The translations under genes were made by a program, and so were the position numbers. 64,000 bases of DNA from JASHVB01 sp963762885 (GTDB lineage: Bacteria; Pseudomonadota; Alphaproteobacteria; Acetobacterales; Acetobacteraceae), in NCBI GenBank assembly GCA_963762885.1, contig CAVXNH010000083.1, positions 62,001 through 126,000 on the forward strand, in the 5' to 3' direction. Of the stretch, positions 1 to 11,100 are shown piece by piece; position 1 is the first letter of the stretch; each line of letters starts with the position of its first letter. The notes below the pieces were generated by a model, which saw only the letters and a program-made list of their open reading frames with translations, ran no database searches and was not told where the DNA came from.

Positions 1-621
1 CAGCGGCTCGGCGATGAAGCGGGAGGCATGATGATCTTCCAGCGTCATCGGCGATCTCATCTGCGCCCAGGGGCTGAGCTGCGCCCATTTGCGCTGACCC
101 ACAGCGATGATGCCGAACTGTTCCGTTGTGGTACCGTAGAGGTGCATGTGCCGCTGCGCTGCCATGGCATACGCAGGATTGGCGCCGAAATTTCCATAGG
201 CGGCGCGCAGCCCATCCATGCCACCCAGCGGGAAACGATGCGGACCGGCATAGGACTGACCGGCGCCGCGGGTCGGCGATAGCGGCGCGTCCGCGTAGAC
301 CAGGACGACAACATTCGCCAGGCCTTCGCGGATTGCCATGCAGGCATACTGCATCATGCTGCCGGCCGTAGAGCCGTAGGCGCTCATGACGTTCACCAAC
401 GTCAGGTTCTCGAATCCGAGCACCATCTGCGAGCGGACGTCCATGTCGCCGGGGATGTTGGCGTTGATCAGCAGTCCATCGACGTCGTTCTTGGTAAGGC
501 CGGCATCGTCGAGCGCGAGCCCGATAGCCTCAGCGGCAAAATCGACGGCGCGCCGGCCATAAATCTTGCCCATCGGCGTGACGCCGAGGCCCACAATGGC
601 ACCCTTTGGCTGGTTCGGCAT
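1..621 (-). CDS. Thiolase-like protein, C-terminal part outside window
   Basis: The minus-strand frame opens with ATG at 621 (MPNQPKGAIVGLGVTPMG) and runs off the window after about 207 residues. The N-terminal fold pattern is that of the thiolase superfamily, SCP-x/Ltp2 branch: an early GxGxTPMG motif, then 'DDAGLTKNDVDGLL', then the nucleophile-loop region. In the nucleophile loop the sequence reads S-A-Y-G-S-T-A-G, so the cysteine expected in a true thiolase is not seen there. Family knowledge: thiolase-like proteins paired with a DUF35 protein can act as retro-aldolases or thiolases on CoA esters. The DUF35 gene lies 16 bases upstream on the same strand, so the two are probably one operon and one complex. 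The substrate is unknown. Confidence 0.85.
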   Translation of the reverse strand, partial: MPNQPKGAIVGLGVTPMGKIYGRRAVDFAAEAIGLALDDAGLTKNDVDGLLINANIPGDMDVRSQMVLGFENLTLVNVMSAYGSTAGSMMQYACMAIREGLANVVVLVYADAPLSPTRGAGQSYAGPHRFPLGGMDGLRAAYGNFGANPAYAMAAQRHMHLYGTTTEQFGIIAVGQRKWAQLSPWAQMRSPMTLEDHHASRFIAEPL

Positions 622-637
622 GATAGCTCTCACTTGC

Positions 638-1054
638 TCAACCGGCGACTGGCCGGAATTTCGGGATGCTGACGTTGTCGCCGACTTGTTCGAACATGAC
701 TTCGAGCAGCATGCCGACGCGAAGAGCGTCGTTGGGGATACCGACGACGTTGGACGTCATCCGTACGCCCTCGACGAGATCGACCTGGGCAACGTTGTAG
801 GGCACGGCAGAGGCAAATCCTGGGTTCATCACCTGATGCATGATGGTGAACGTGTAGAGGCTGCCTCGCCCGCTGGCCTGCCGCCATTCGAGTTTCGCCG
901 CGAAGCAATGCGGACATCGTTCACGCACCGGGAAGCTCCACGCGTCGCAGGCGGTACAATGTTGCAGCATGAGCCGGCCCGCGCGCGCGCCATCGAAGAA
1001 CGGGGCGCTAATATCGTCCGGAATTGGGGCGGGCTTGGTTGCAGACTGAGACAT
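638..1054 (-). CDS. DUF35 / OB-fold zinc-ribbon protein, thiolase partner
   Basis: This 138-residue protein starts at ATG 1054, which is preceded by AGGGAGAAT as ribosome binding site; the longer open frame upstream (to 1489) overlaps the divergent ligase gene and was not used. Residues about 33-50 carry the zinc ribbon (CTAC then CPHC), followed by an OB-fold-like C-terminal half. Family knowledge: DUF35 proteins bind acyl-CoA and form obligate complexes with thiolase-like enzymes. The position directly upstream of the thiolase gene supports that role. It is divergently arranged with the acyl-CoA ligase at 1179. Confidence 0.9.
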   Translation of the reverse strand: MSQSATKPAPIPDDISAPFFDGARAGRLMLQHCTACDAWSFPVRERCPHCFAAKLEWRQASGRGSLYTFTIMHQVMNPGFASAVPYNVAQVDLVEGVRMTSNVVGIPNDALRVGMLLEVMFEQVGDNVSIPKFRPVAG

Positions 1055-1178
1055 TGTCACATTCTCCCTGGTAGCGGACACTACTGGCGGGACACCGAGG
1101 GGTCCAGAGACCGGCCAGCAAAGCTCGGCCCCGATCGCACCCACGGAAGGCAACGAAGAACCAGACGGGGAACATCCA
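1055..1178. promoter_or_regulatory. Divergent promoter region
   Basis: This 124-base gap separates the DUF35/thiolase pair (minus) from the acyl-CoA ligase (plus) and must hold both promoters. I see no clear -35/-10 pair or palindrome, so this is an inference from gene orientation only. Confidence 0.4.
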
Positions 1179-3287
1179 ATGAGTCTCGCAAGCGCGGAAC
1201 GCGATCTCTCCACCATGCTGCGCCCGCGATCGATCGCTCTGGTCGGTGCGACGGATCGGTCCACCTGGTCGAAGGCAACATTCGCGAATCTCACAACCCG
1301 CCGATATGATGGCACGCTGCATCTCGTTGCCCGTCGGGGCGGCACCGTGCACGGCCGGGCCGCCGCGACCTCATGCGCCGCGCTCGGTGAAAAGGTCGAT
1401 CTCGGCTTGCTCATGGTCCCGGCGTCGGGGATCGAGGAGGCGCTCGCCGATCTCGGTGCGGCCGGCGCGCGCAACGCGGTAATCCTCACGTCCGGCTTTG
1501 CCGAAACCGGCTATGACGGACTTGCGCAGCAGCGAAAACTGGCCGAGTTGGCCCGCCGGTTCGGTATGTCATTGCTCGGGCCGAATTGCCTGGGCTTCGT
1601 AAACTTTCTCGACGACGTGCCGCTATGGACCGGCGCCATCCGCGCGCCCAGCCGGCCTGGACCAATCGCCGTCATTTCGCAGAGCGGCGCGACCGGCGGC
1701 TTCATTGCCAGCCTGGCGCAACAGCAGGAAATCGGACTCAGCCACCTGATCTCGACCGGCAACGAGGCCGATCTCGACGGTACCACTTTCGCGGATCACC
1801 TGCTGGACGACGAACGGGTGCGCGCCGTGGCGATGTTCATCGAATCGATCCGCGATCCGCACCATTTTGCCGCGGTCGCGCAGAAGGCGCGCGCTGCGCA
1901 CAAGCCGATCATCGCACTAAAAATCGGCTTGTCCGACGTCACCGCGCGATCGGCGCAGGCGCATACCGGATCGCTGGTCGGCGACGACCGCGTGTTCGAG
2001 GGCGTATGCCGCCAGTTCGGCATCGTGCGCGTGAACGCGATCGAGGACTTGCTGTTCACCGCCGATGTGATCGCGCGCACCGGCGTCATCGGCGCAAAGG
2101 GCCTCGGGCTGGTGTCGGTCTCCGGCGGAGCCTGCGAGATCGCCGCGGATCGTTTGCAGCTCGACGGCGTGCCGTTGCCGGTGCTGCCGGATGCGACCGC
2201 GACGGCGCTGCGCGAGGTGCTGCCGAGCTTCGGCACGCCGCATAACCCGCTGGACATCACTGGTGGCGCGGTGCTGGAGCCTGAGCTGTTCGCCAAGGCC
2301 CTGAAGATCATGGGTAACGAGCCAGCGTTCTCGGCACTGGCGTGCCTGTTCGAAGTCCCGGCGACAGATGCGCAGGCGTCGGAGTTCATCGTTGCGGCGT
2401 TGCGACAAATTTCGCTGGGGCTGAGGGACCAGCCGCTGCCGGCGCTGATGATCAGTCATACCTTGAAGCCGGTGACGGAAGTGACGCAGCGCATCGTGTC
2501 GGAACTGGGCCTGCCCTACGTGCCGGCGGGAATCCATCACGGGCTCCTGGCGCTCGGCCGCGCCTGGTGGTGGTCGGCACAGCAGCGGCGTGCAACGGCG
2601 GATTGGGCGGCGCCGGCAGCTTCCAAGGGGCAGGCCGCATGGCCGCGCACAGAGCGGCAGGTACTCGACCATCTGGCGCGGCATGGCGTGCCGGTGGTGC
2701 CGGCGACCTTGGCAATCGACGAAACAACGGCGGTCGCGGCGGCACGCGCGATTTATGGCCGGGTCGTGCTGAAGATTGCCTCGGCCGATATCCAGCACAA
2801 AAGCGACATCGGCGGTGTGGCGCTCAACGTCGAGGGTGACGAGGCCGTCGCTGCCGCTTTCCATCGCGTGATGGCGGCCGCACCTGCCGGCACAAAGATT
2901 GACGGCGTACTGGTTTCGCCGATGCGCGAACGGGGGCTGGAGCTGTTCGTCGGCTGCACGCGCGACCCGCAATGGGGGGCCGTCCTGGCGGTCGGTCTCG
3001 GCGGCATCTTCGTCGAGGTGTTGCAGGACGTGGCGCTACGCGTTCTACCCGTCACACCGGCCGAAGTGCTGTGTATGCTGAGCGAGCTGAAGGGTACGAA
3101 AATGCTTGAAGGACAGCGCGGAGTGCCGGCCGCCGACCTCGATTGCGTCGCGCTGGCAATCTCCCGCATCGGCGACGCGGCGGTGGCACTGGGCAACACG
3201 CTCGACGCGCTGGACGTCAATCCGCTGTGGGTTCGCGGCTCCCATGTGGAGGCGCTGGACGGGCTGGCAGTCGCCCGTGCGGCGTAA
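1179..3287 (+). CDS. Acyl-CoA synthetase, ADP-forming (acetate-CoA ligase type)
   Basis: This 702-residue protein joins a CoA-binding Rossmann domain (about residues 12-135, with ALVGATDRS), a succinyl-CoA-ligase-like flavodoxin domain (GPNCLGFVN near 134, ISQSGATGG near 165), and a C-terminal ATP-grasp domain from about residue 485 (HKSDIGGVALNV near 540). The length and order are those of fused alpha-beta ADP-forming acyl-CoA ligases. Reaction: carboxylate + CoA + ATP to acyl-CoA + ADP + phosphate, in the cytoplasm. The neighbouring thiolase-like/DUF35 pair suggests it activates the same acid that those enzymes later cleave. The substrate cannot be told from sequence. The frame is intact, unlike many genes in this window. 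Confidence 0.92.
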   Translation: MSLASAERDLSTMLRPRSIALVGATDRSTWSKATFANLTTRRYDGTLHLVARRGGTVHGRAAATSCAALGEKVDLGLLMVPASGIEEALADLGAAGARNAVILTSGFAETGYDGLAQQRKLAELARRFGMSLLGPNCLGFVNFLDDVPLWTGAIRAPSRPGPIAVISQSGATGGFIASLAQQQEIGLSHLISTGNEADLDGTTFADHLLDDERVRAVAMFIESIRDPHHFAAVAQKARAAHKPIIALKIGLSDVTARSAQAHTGSLVGDDRVFEGVCRQFGIVRVNAIEDLLFTADVIARTGVIGAKGLGLVSVSGGACEIAADRLQLDGVPLPVLPDATATALREVLPSFGTPHNPLDITGGAVLEPELFAKALKIMGNEPAFSALACLFEVPATDAQASEFIVAALRQISLGLRDQPLPALMISHTLKPVTEVTQRIVSELGLPYVPAGIHHGLLALGRAWWWSAQQRRATADWAAPAASKGQAAWPRTERQVLDHLARHGVPVVPATLAIDETTAVAAARAIYGRVVLKIASADIQHKSDIGGVALNVEGDEAVAAAFHRVMAAAPAGTKIDGVLVSPMRERGLELFVGCTRDPQWGAVLAVGLGGIFVEVLQDVALRVLPVTPAEVLCMLSELKGTKMLEGQRGVPAADLDCVALAISRIGDAAVALGNTLDALDVNPLWVRGSHVEALDGLAVARAA

Positions 3288-3861
3288 TGCCGGGACCGGA
3301 GCGACATCCCTGCATTAGGGCGGTAAAATGGAACGTCTAAATCGTCGAGCGGGTGGACGCCGACATCGCTCGGGCCAGACGAGGGGAATGAGGTCGGGCA
3401 TGGCGGTCCGGCCGCCTCCGCTGAAAACCAAGAAGCTGGAAACCGCACAGGCTACGCTTGTCGAGGGTCAGAACATCCGCGAGCGCGGCGCTGGCTGCCG
3501 GGATCGGCACAGGAACGGTGGTAGCACTGGAGAAAGGGATGGCGACGGGATCAGCCGTAATGTCTCGAAAATTGCGGAGCGGTTCACCCTGGTGCCGGTC
3601 CGGCGAATTCGCGACACACCACGTGGCAGCGCGGAGCCCAGGCCTGGCGGACCGCTGATGATCGTGGACATTCGCAACGCATCGCGTTTCGGTCTGTTTG
3701 ACTCCCTGAGCAGCCCGCGGACCACTATTGTGACGCGCGGTCTGACGGCGCGGTGAACGCGCGGCACGAGAACCCGGCCACGGGTCGGGACGCACCGATG
3801 TCATTGCCGTGATGGGACCTAAGGCCGGTCCCTCAAGCCAAACCGCGACGGAGGAACGGCG
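3288..3861. other. Intergenic stretch without recognised gene
   Basis: About 570 bases with short open frames on both strands (for example plus 3328-3756 and minus 3337-3804). None has a recognisable motif, a convincing ribosome binding site or a family-like composition. I see no tRNA, terminator or repeat. Confidence 0.5.
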
Positions 3862-4125
3862 ATGGCGATCTCGGTAATGATCATTGCCAGCTTCAGCGGC
3901 ACGGACGGTTCCGGTCCGGACGGGCCACTACTGCTCGACTCTAAGGGCGATTTGTTCGGCATGACGCTTGGCGGCGGCGACGCGGCCAACCCGCTGGCAC
4001 CCTTCGCCGCGGCCGAGGGCACCCTTCTGCCGTCCGCCGCCAACAGTTTCGCCAGCGGCGTAACCATCAAGGCCAGGATACTGGAGATCGCGGTGGGCGC
4101 CTCGGCCGCGCCGGGTGCAGCGTAA
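3862..4125 (+). pseudogene. Fragment resembling TIGR03803 repeat protein
   Basis: This 87-codon frame contains 'SFSGTDGSGPDGPLLLDSKG' followed by DLFGMTLGGG. That matches the repeat unit of TIGR03803 proteins as I know it (SFSG-DG-P-GLI-DSSGNLYGTTxxGG). Only about one repeat is present, whereas such proteins normally carry many in tandem, and the rest of the frame is not repeat-like. I therefore call it a remnant, or possibly a very short stand-alone relative. The function of the family is unknown. Confidence 0.45.
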
Positions 4126-4308
4126 TTCCGGCGTCCCCCACATCGACCCGCGCTTCGGGATAGGCTTTGGAGGCGGCCCTCGGTACCTCCAGGAAGTTCG
4201 GCTTGCAATGTTTGACGGCCGCGAGCCGGCACCGAACTGCGCGAGCACAGCCAGCCAGGGGATTGCTGTGGGCTTTGCGTTCGCGTTGGCACGACAGTAT
4301 TAACGGCA

Positions 4309-4405
4309 ATGAACAGCGTTTTTCGCTCACCGGCGCGGTCCCCGGCTTGGGTGCCACCTCGCAGAGCCGCGTGCGCCGGGCCGCCAAGCGAAAAACGCTC
4401 TTCAT
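4309..4405. repeat. 97-bp element with about 19-bp imperfect inverted ends
   Basis: AGCGTTTTTCGCT at 4315-4327 is the exact reverse complement of AGCGAAAAACGCT at 4387-4399. Extending outward, AATGAA(C/G)AGCGTTTTTCGCT is kept on both sides with one mismatch. The spacer is GC-rich. It could be a small non-autonomous element, a REP-type sequence or a strong hairpin in RNA. No target duplication is evident. Confidence 0.5.
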
Positions 4406-5034
4406 TCTCCGCGACGCATTCCAGACTCCCACCTTTCGAATAAGCCTGCATCGGAGCGCCAACCAAGCCGCATGGCGCTGTGCGGCCAAATTTGCACTGC
4501 CAACGACACTCGCCGGCCGCAAATTAGCTTTTAGTGTTCCAAGGACGGTTCCCCCGTAGAGCAGCGTGAGGGGATCGGCGCCGATTCGTCCCTGGGTCGC
4601 GCGATTCGCCGTAACTCTGGTGGATAACAGTCCGAGAGCGACATGATTCCGTCCAGTTTTCTGTCTGATCTCGCTCTGGCGGATGATTTACAAAAATATA
4701 TCGTCGCGCTACGAGATTGGCTTGACCGAGGCGCCAACGTTACATTACGATACCCGGATCGTCTCGCAAGCGGAGAAAGTTCCGATAATTAGGGAGGAAG
4801 CCTCTGACAGGAGCCTTGCTGTAACGGTTTATAGTGATCTCCTTGCCACCGTCCTGCGCGGCGGCCAGGACGTTTGCTATTTCACCGATTTTCACCCGCA
4901 ACGCTCCCAGTTGTAGCTAATTCATTTCGTAACTGAATATAATACGGATCCGATCATGCTCGTTTAGCCCAATACCGACGCAATTGCCAAATTTATCGCT
5001 CGTCCGCCATCCCAAGACGGACCTGAATTACAAC

Positions 5035-5050
5035 GTTACGATACCGTAAC
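5035..5050. promoter_or_regulatory. Palindrome upstream of the giant gene
   Basis: GTTACG-ATAC-CGTAAC is a perfect 6-bp inverted repeat lying 51 bases before the ATG at 5102. A related string, CAACGTTACATTACGATACCC, occurs at about 4735-4755, so the shared core (ACGTTAC and TTACGATACC) appears twice in the AT-rich leader. Both could be regulator sites; this is inference. Confidence 0.4.
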
Positions 5051-5101
5051 ATATATGCTTACTCAACGCCACCCACTCCCAAGAATTGGACCACAACGCC
5101 C

Positions 5102-8100
5102 ATGAGCTCAACCATCGTGTCGGCCGCGCAGATCGCTCAGCTTCAGACGGGGCTCAACTCGCTCCTGAGTTCAATCAAGGGAGCACTACAGACCAAGGTC
5201 TGGGGCGAGAACCTGCCGATCGTCGGCAGCCTGATCCAGTCCGCCGCCAGTCAGGGCGAAGCGTACCTGGCGCAGTTCGGAACGCTCGAAACCAAGGTGT
5301 ACAACGCGCTCAACTCGTTCAACAACGTGAGCGCCGACTATCACGCCGTCCAAACCGCGATCAACAACGCCCTGGTCGCTGCCGGCTTCCCCAGTGGCGG
5401 CGTCGTCGTTGGCCTGGACCCCAGCGGCGTACTCACCGTCGCGCTGAACGACACGCTGCAAAACAATTTCAGCGCCGGATTGAGCAGCGACTTCGGCCTG
5501 CCAGGCCTGGACTTCCAGACCAGCGGCACGGCGGGGATCCAACTGGCCACGACGCTCGATGTCACGGGCACGGTCGATGCGGCGGGCGACTTTTTCTCGG
5601 CCACCGGGCCGAACGGCTCCGCCCTCACGGTGGGCGTCGACGTGACCGCTCCGACATTCACCGCCGACGCAATCCTCGGCGACCTGCGGTTCGGCGTCGC
5701 CAACAATACCGCTTTGGTCAACGGCGTGGAAAACGCCACGTCATTGCAGGGCACCTTCTCGCTCGATATCAACGGCGGCGCGACGTTCATCGGCGACGCC
5801 AACCTCAACCTCAACCTCACAACCGACATGGGCACCGCGGCGTTGCCCTCGGCCACCGCAAACCTCGTCGGCGACTGGTCGTTCGACGGCAACAACGGCG
5901 TCGTCGATCCCAACAACCCCCAATCGTTCGGCGGCACGCCGAGCATCGCGCTGGACAACGTCACCTTCCAGCTCGGCAGCTTCGTCGACAACGTCATCGA
6001 CCCCGTGATCGACGACGTGAATGCGGTGCTGCAAAGCGCGCCGCTGAAGACCATCGAGGCGCTGTTCGATACACCGCTGTCGTTCCTGGGTGGCGATACG
6101 CACCTCAACTCGCAGGGCCAGTCAGATCCGAACGGCGGTTTGCTCGGCCAGTACTGGCAGAACCTCGACGTCGGCGGTTCGATCGATGCCAGCGGCATGG
6201 ATGTCGGGGACGGCACGATCACCCTGGTGGACTTCCTACAGTTGGCGGAAAACCTCGGCGCCCCGATCGACGTCACGCCGCTGGTGCAATTCCTGACGGC
6301 GATCCAGCAGGTGCAGAGTTGGGTCAGCGCCCTTGCCAGCGCCGGCACGGACTTCGGCAGCTACGACCTCGGGTCGTTCACCATCCCGGACGACATCCGC
6401 AGCGCCGCCCAACTGATCAGCCAGGTCACGCCGGAACTGATCCCCGGCTCGCAGCCGATCGACCTCGACGCGCTGTTGCAGAACCTGGTGAACAACGGCG
6501 GTTCCGGTGGCGGCGCCGACGTGACCGATGGTTCGGCCGGGGGTTCGGGCTCCGCCGCGCAGAATCCGTTCCAGGCGGTCCAATCGCTGCTGACCAGCAA
6601 CATCTTTGCCTTCCCAATCATAACCAACCCGGTTGAGGCCGTACAATTCCTGCTTGGCGGCACAGCCGACCTGTTCGATGCCAACCTGCCACAGGCGACC
6701 TTCAACTTCGGCTCGATCAACGCCGCCGGCCAACCGATATCCACGTTCCCGCTGCTGAATGTTCCGATACCGATCTTCCCAGCCGTCACCCTCGACCTGG
6801 GGCTGAACGCCGCATTCCAGGGCAGTGCGGATATTGCTTTCGGCTACGACACGTCGGGCATCTCCGGCTTCGAAAAAAGCGGCTTCACCAACTACACGGA
6901 CCTCCTCGACGGGCTGTTTGTCCAGGCCGCGACGATCGGCGGCACGGTGGAGCCGCTGGTGCAGCTCGCGGGGGACGTGCAGGCCGCTGCCGCCCTGATC
7001 GTGCCGGGCGCTTCCGCCAGCGCCAGCGGCGATATCGGCGGCGTGCTGGACCTGAACTTCACGCAACCCGGCAAGAACTACATTAACAACCTGCTAACCG
7101 AATTCCAGAACGCGCCGTTCAGCATCTTCACCGCCACCGGCAAAGTCACTGCCGGGTTCGAACTGGTGGCGAGGGCGCTGTGGTTTTCGCCCTATGTCTT
7201 CCCGTCGCAACGCCTCGTCCTGGCAAATTTCGGCGGCGCCAGCACCGCTGGCATATCGTCCGGCCCGACGATTCCGACCAGCACCACATGGGTTGGCGGC
7301 GCCAGCGGCGACTTCGAGACCTCCGGCAACTGGAACCCCACCTTCGCGGCGATCAGCGGCACCGACTATTACGGTGACGCCACGATCGGCGCCGGCAGCT
7401 CGGTGACGTTCCAGGGCACCGCTGCGGCCGACCTTACGTCGCTGACGCTCGCTTCCAATAGCGTGCTGACGCTGACGAACGGCCAACTGACCATCGAGGA
7501 CTCCACGATCAATTCGCCTAGCAGCGGCACCATCGTTGTTGGTGGCACCGCCGACCTGATCATCATGGGCGGCTTCGATAACACTGGCACCATCGCGTTG
7601 ACCGGCGGCACGCTGATCGCCTCCGGGCTGATGGATCTGACCGGCGGCGGCAAAATCCTGCTGCCCAACACCAAAGGCAGCTTCATCCAGAGCAGTGACC
7701 CGAATGCTCTGCTGTGGAATGAGAATAATACGGTCAGCGGGGGTGGCACGGTCGGTGCGGCCCTGCTGAACGATGGCACGGTCAATGCCAATGTCAGCAC
7801 GCCGATGGTGCTCGCGGCTCTCGACACCAACGATGGATTGCTGGAGGCAACCGGCAATGGCGGCGCCTCCGGCACGCCGATCACCGGCGGTCTCGACATC
7901 GACCAGTCGCTGGACAACTCCGGCGGCACGCTGGCAGCGTTCAAACATGGCGTCGTCATTCTCGAAGCTGGCGTCACCGTCACCGGCGGCACGCTGGAAA
8001 CCGGCAGCATCGCGGACGCGAGCCTGATCCTGACGGAAGGTTCGGTGACGCTGGACGGTGGTACCATCGGGCTGGCGGTTGACGGCGCTGTTCTCGCCGA

Positions 8101-11100
8101 CTCCGGCTCGACGCTGACGCTGACCGGACTGATCAATAGCAGCGCGTACAAGACGACCCTGGGCCAAAGCGAGGTTGCCAGCGGCAGCACGACCGTGTTG
8201 CTGCAAGGGGCAACGATCCACAACGGCTTCCTGAACGCGCTACCGCCAACGAGCGGCCCTGCTGGCACGATAGCGGTCAGCGGCGCCGCGACGTTGGACG
8301 GTTCGGCCGGCGACGGCAGCATCGGCATCGACGGTATGCTTCAGGTCGATGCCGGCGACACGTTGGTGGTCGACGGCTTGGTCAATCCCGGCCTCAGCGG
8401 CGGCGGCATCGATCTGGCCGGCGGCACGCTGGTGATCGGCAACGGCATCACCGACGCAGCCACCCTGGGCACCAGCCTGCCCGGTTCGACCAGCGGCACC
8501 GGCGGTACGCTGACATTTGTGATCAACACCGACGGCGTGGTGACGGGTGCCGATGCCGGATCGTCGCTGACCAACAACTGGTACATCCAGGGCGCCGGCA
8601 ACCTCGGCAACGGCCAACTCGCGATTATCAACACCGCGAACGGCACGATCGCAGCCGGCTTTGGCGAACTGGTCATCAACGGCGGCGTGCCGCTGATCAA
8701 TGCCGGCCTGATCCAGGCGGCGCTCGGCTCGCTCGACCTCAAGAGTGACATCGCCAATGCCGGCGGCACGATCCTGTCGCTGGCACTTGATTCGATCGGC
8801 ATCGACGGGGTGACCATCGCGGGAGGTGTGCTCTCCGGCGGCGGCCTGATCTTCGGCAGCCTCAGCGATTTCAATGTCACCGGCAACGCGATGCTGGATG
8901 GCACCGCGAGCCCGGTCACCTTGGAGGAAGCAGCGAATCTCCTGGTGAGTGCGGGCGCCACGCTCACGCTCGCCGGTTCGATCGACAACGGCGGGCCCTC
9001 CAACGACACCACCATCGCGGTGCAGGGTGATGCCAGCACCGGCGCGGTCGCGGTGCTACAGGCGTCCGGCAGCGTAACGCTCAGCGGCGGCGGCCAGGTG
9101 ACGCTGTCAGAGACATCGAGCGCCGGTACCGGCTACACCCAGGAGATCACCGGCACCAGCGGCGGCGGCACGCTGGACAATATCGACAACCAGATCACCG
9201 GCTACGGCAGCATTGGTGTCGGCGACAACACGCTGACGCTGATCAACGAGGCGGCCGGCACGATCGACGCCAATGTCAGCGGCGATACGCTGGTGCTGAA
9301 CACCGGCACCAACACGGCGACCAACCGCGGCCTGCTGGAGGCTACCAACGGCGGCACGCTGGATCTGCACGGCGATATCGCCAACGCCGGCGCCACATTG
9401 CTCGCTTCCAACGGCATCGTCTTGCTGGATGGCGCCACGCTGCTTGGCGGCACGATCGTGTCGTCTGGCACCGGCTCGGTCCGCGCGATCGGCGCTGCAA
9501 CGCTGGACGGCAGGACGAGCGCCATCACTGTTGCCACCGGCGCCGAGGTCGCGGTCGATGCGGGCGATACGCTGACCGCGCTCGGCACCATCTTCAACAA
9601 CGGCGACATGCACGCCACCGGCGGCACGCTGGCGGTGGCGACCGGGGCTGTTGCGGTCACCAACCTCGGCCGGCTCGGCGCAGACGACGGTGGCGTGCTC
9701 GACCTGCGTTCCAACGTCAGCAACGCCGGCGGCACGATCGCCGTGACCACGGGCGACGTGTTGCTGGACGGCATGACCGTGACCAACGGTTTGCTGGCCG
9801 GCAAGTCGCCCGATACCGGCTTCATCGACGTGGCGGGCAGCGCCACGGTGATCGGCACCGGCACGGTCGCGGCCGGCGTCAACACGTCGCCCACCACCGG
9901 CCTGCTGAATACCGCCGATCTGCGCGTGCAGGGCGGCGATACGCTGACGCTGCAAGGCACCATCACCAACCGCGGCATCATCAGTCTGGCCGGCAATGCC
10001 AGCGCCAGCGAGACCGCGACGCTGCACACCACCGGAACGGTCACCCTGACCGGCGGCGGCGTGCTCTCGATGCAGGACAGCTCCGCGGCCGAGTCGCCGG
10101 AGTCGCAGCTCATCACCGGTACCGCCGCCACCAGCACGCTGGACAATATCGACAACACCATCAGCGGCGAGGGCCTGCTGGGCAACGCCGACGGCTTGCT
10201 CACCTTCATCAACGAGACCGCCGGCACCGTCGATGCCGTTGGGACATCGCTGCTCGTCAACACCGGCACCCATGTGATCGTCAACAAGGGTCTGCTGGAG
10301 TCCACCACCGGCGACCTCTATCTGACCGGCACGGTGGCAAACACCGGCACCATCGCCGCCAACGGCGGCGGTGTCGTGCTCGACGCCGTGACGGTGAACG
10401 GCGGCGTACTCGCCACATCGGCGAGCGGTGTCATTTCCGCCGACGGCAGCGCCACGCTGAACGGCATAGCCTCCGCGGTCACGCTGGCTTCGGGCGCACA
10501 GGTGATCACCGGTGAAGCCAGCACGCTCACGCTCGAAGGCAGCATCGTCAACCACGGTGTCCTGGGCCTGGAGGGCGACAGCGCCAACGACCAGACCGCG
10601 ACGTTGCGCGTGTCCGGAACTGTGGCGCTGTCCGGCGGCGGCAGGGTGTCGCTGACCTCGGTCGGCGGCGGGCCGTCATCGAGCTACCAGGTCATCACCG
10701 ACCCGGTCGCCAGCGACACGCTCGACAACATCGACAACACGATCGTCGGCTACGGCCAGATCGGCGCCGGTGCGCTGATCCTGCACAACGAGTTCCGCCG
10801 GCATCGTCGAGGCCAGCGGCGGCACGCTGATCGTCAACACCGGCACTAACACCGTCATCAACAAGGGCCTGCTCGCCGCGGTCGGCGGCACGCTGGACCT
10901 GCACGGCGTGGTGGACAGCACCGCCGGCGGCACGTTGCAGGCGCTCGATCTCGGCGCCGGCGGCGCGCCCGGGGTCATCGTGCTGGATGGCGCCACACTG
11001 CGCGGCGGCACCGTGCTCACCGACCTGACCGACACCGCATCGCAGCTCACCGTCAGCGTCAACGGCGGCACGCTCGACGGCAGCGCGGGCGCGGTGACGC

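Larger units (their letters stand above)
4126..5101. other. Long intergenic region before the giant gene
   Basis: Nearly 1 kb with no convincing gene. The left half is GC-rich and holds the inverted repeat at 4309-4405. The right half (about 4630-5101) is clearly more AT-rich than its surroundings and probably carries the promoter of the giant gene; it contains a -10-like TATAAT at 4938-4943 and the palindrome at 5035-5050. A 77-codon frame at 4683-4916 lies here but matches nothing I know. Confidence 0.5.

Noticed and set aside
566..1309. A 247-codon plus-strand frame opposite the DUF35 gene
   Set aside because: The minus-strand DUF35 protein has a zinc ribbon and a good ribosome binding site; the opposite frame has no recognisable feature.
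4683..4916. A 77-codon frame in the AT-rich leader
   Set aside because: No ribosome binding site, no family resemblance, and its base composition matches the surrounding promoter-like DNA. A real small protein cannot be fully excluded.
5086..6636. A 516-codon plus-strand frame overlapping the start of the giant gene
   Set aside because: Its Arg/Gln/His-rich composition is typical of an out-of-frame shadow; the overlapping frame from 5102 has clear domain structure.
9107..10555. Long minus-strand open frames opposite the giant gene (up to about 480 codons)
   Set aside because: They arise from high GC and the repeated codon pattern of the sense gene, show only Arg/Gly/Ala-rich or Ser/Pro/Val-rich composition and have no motifs or ribosome binding sites.
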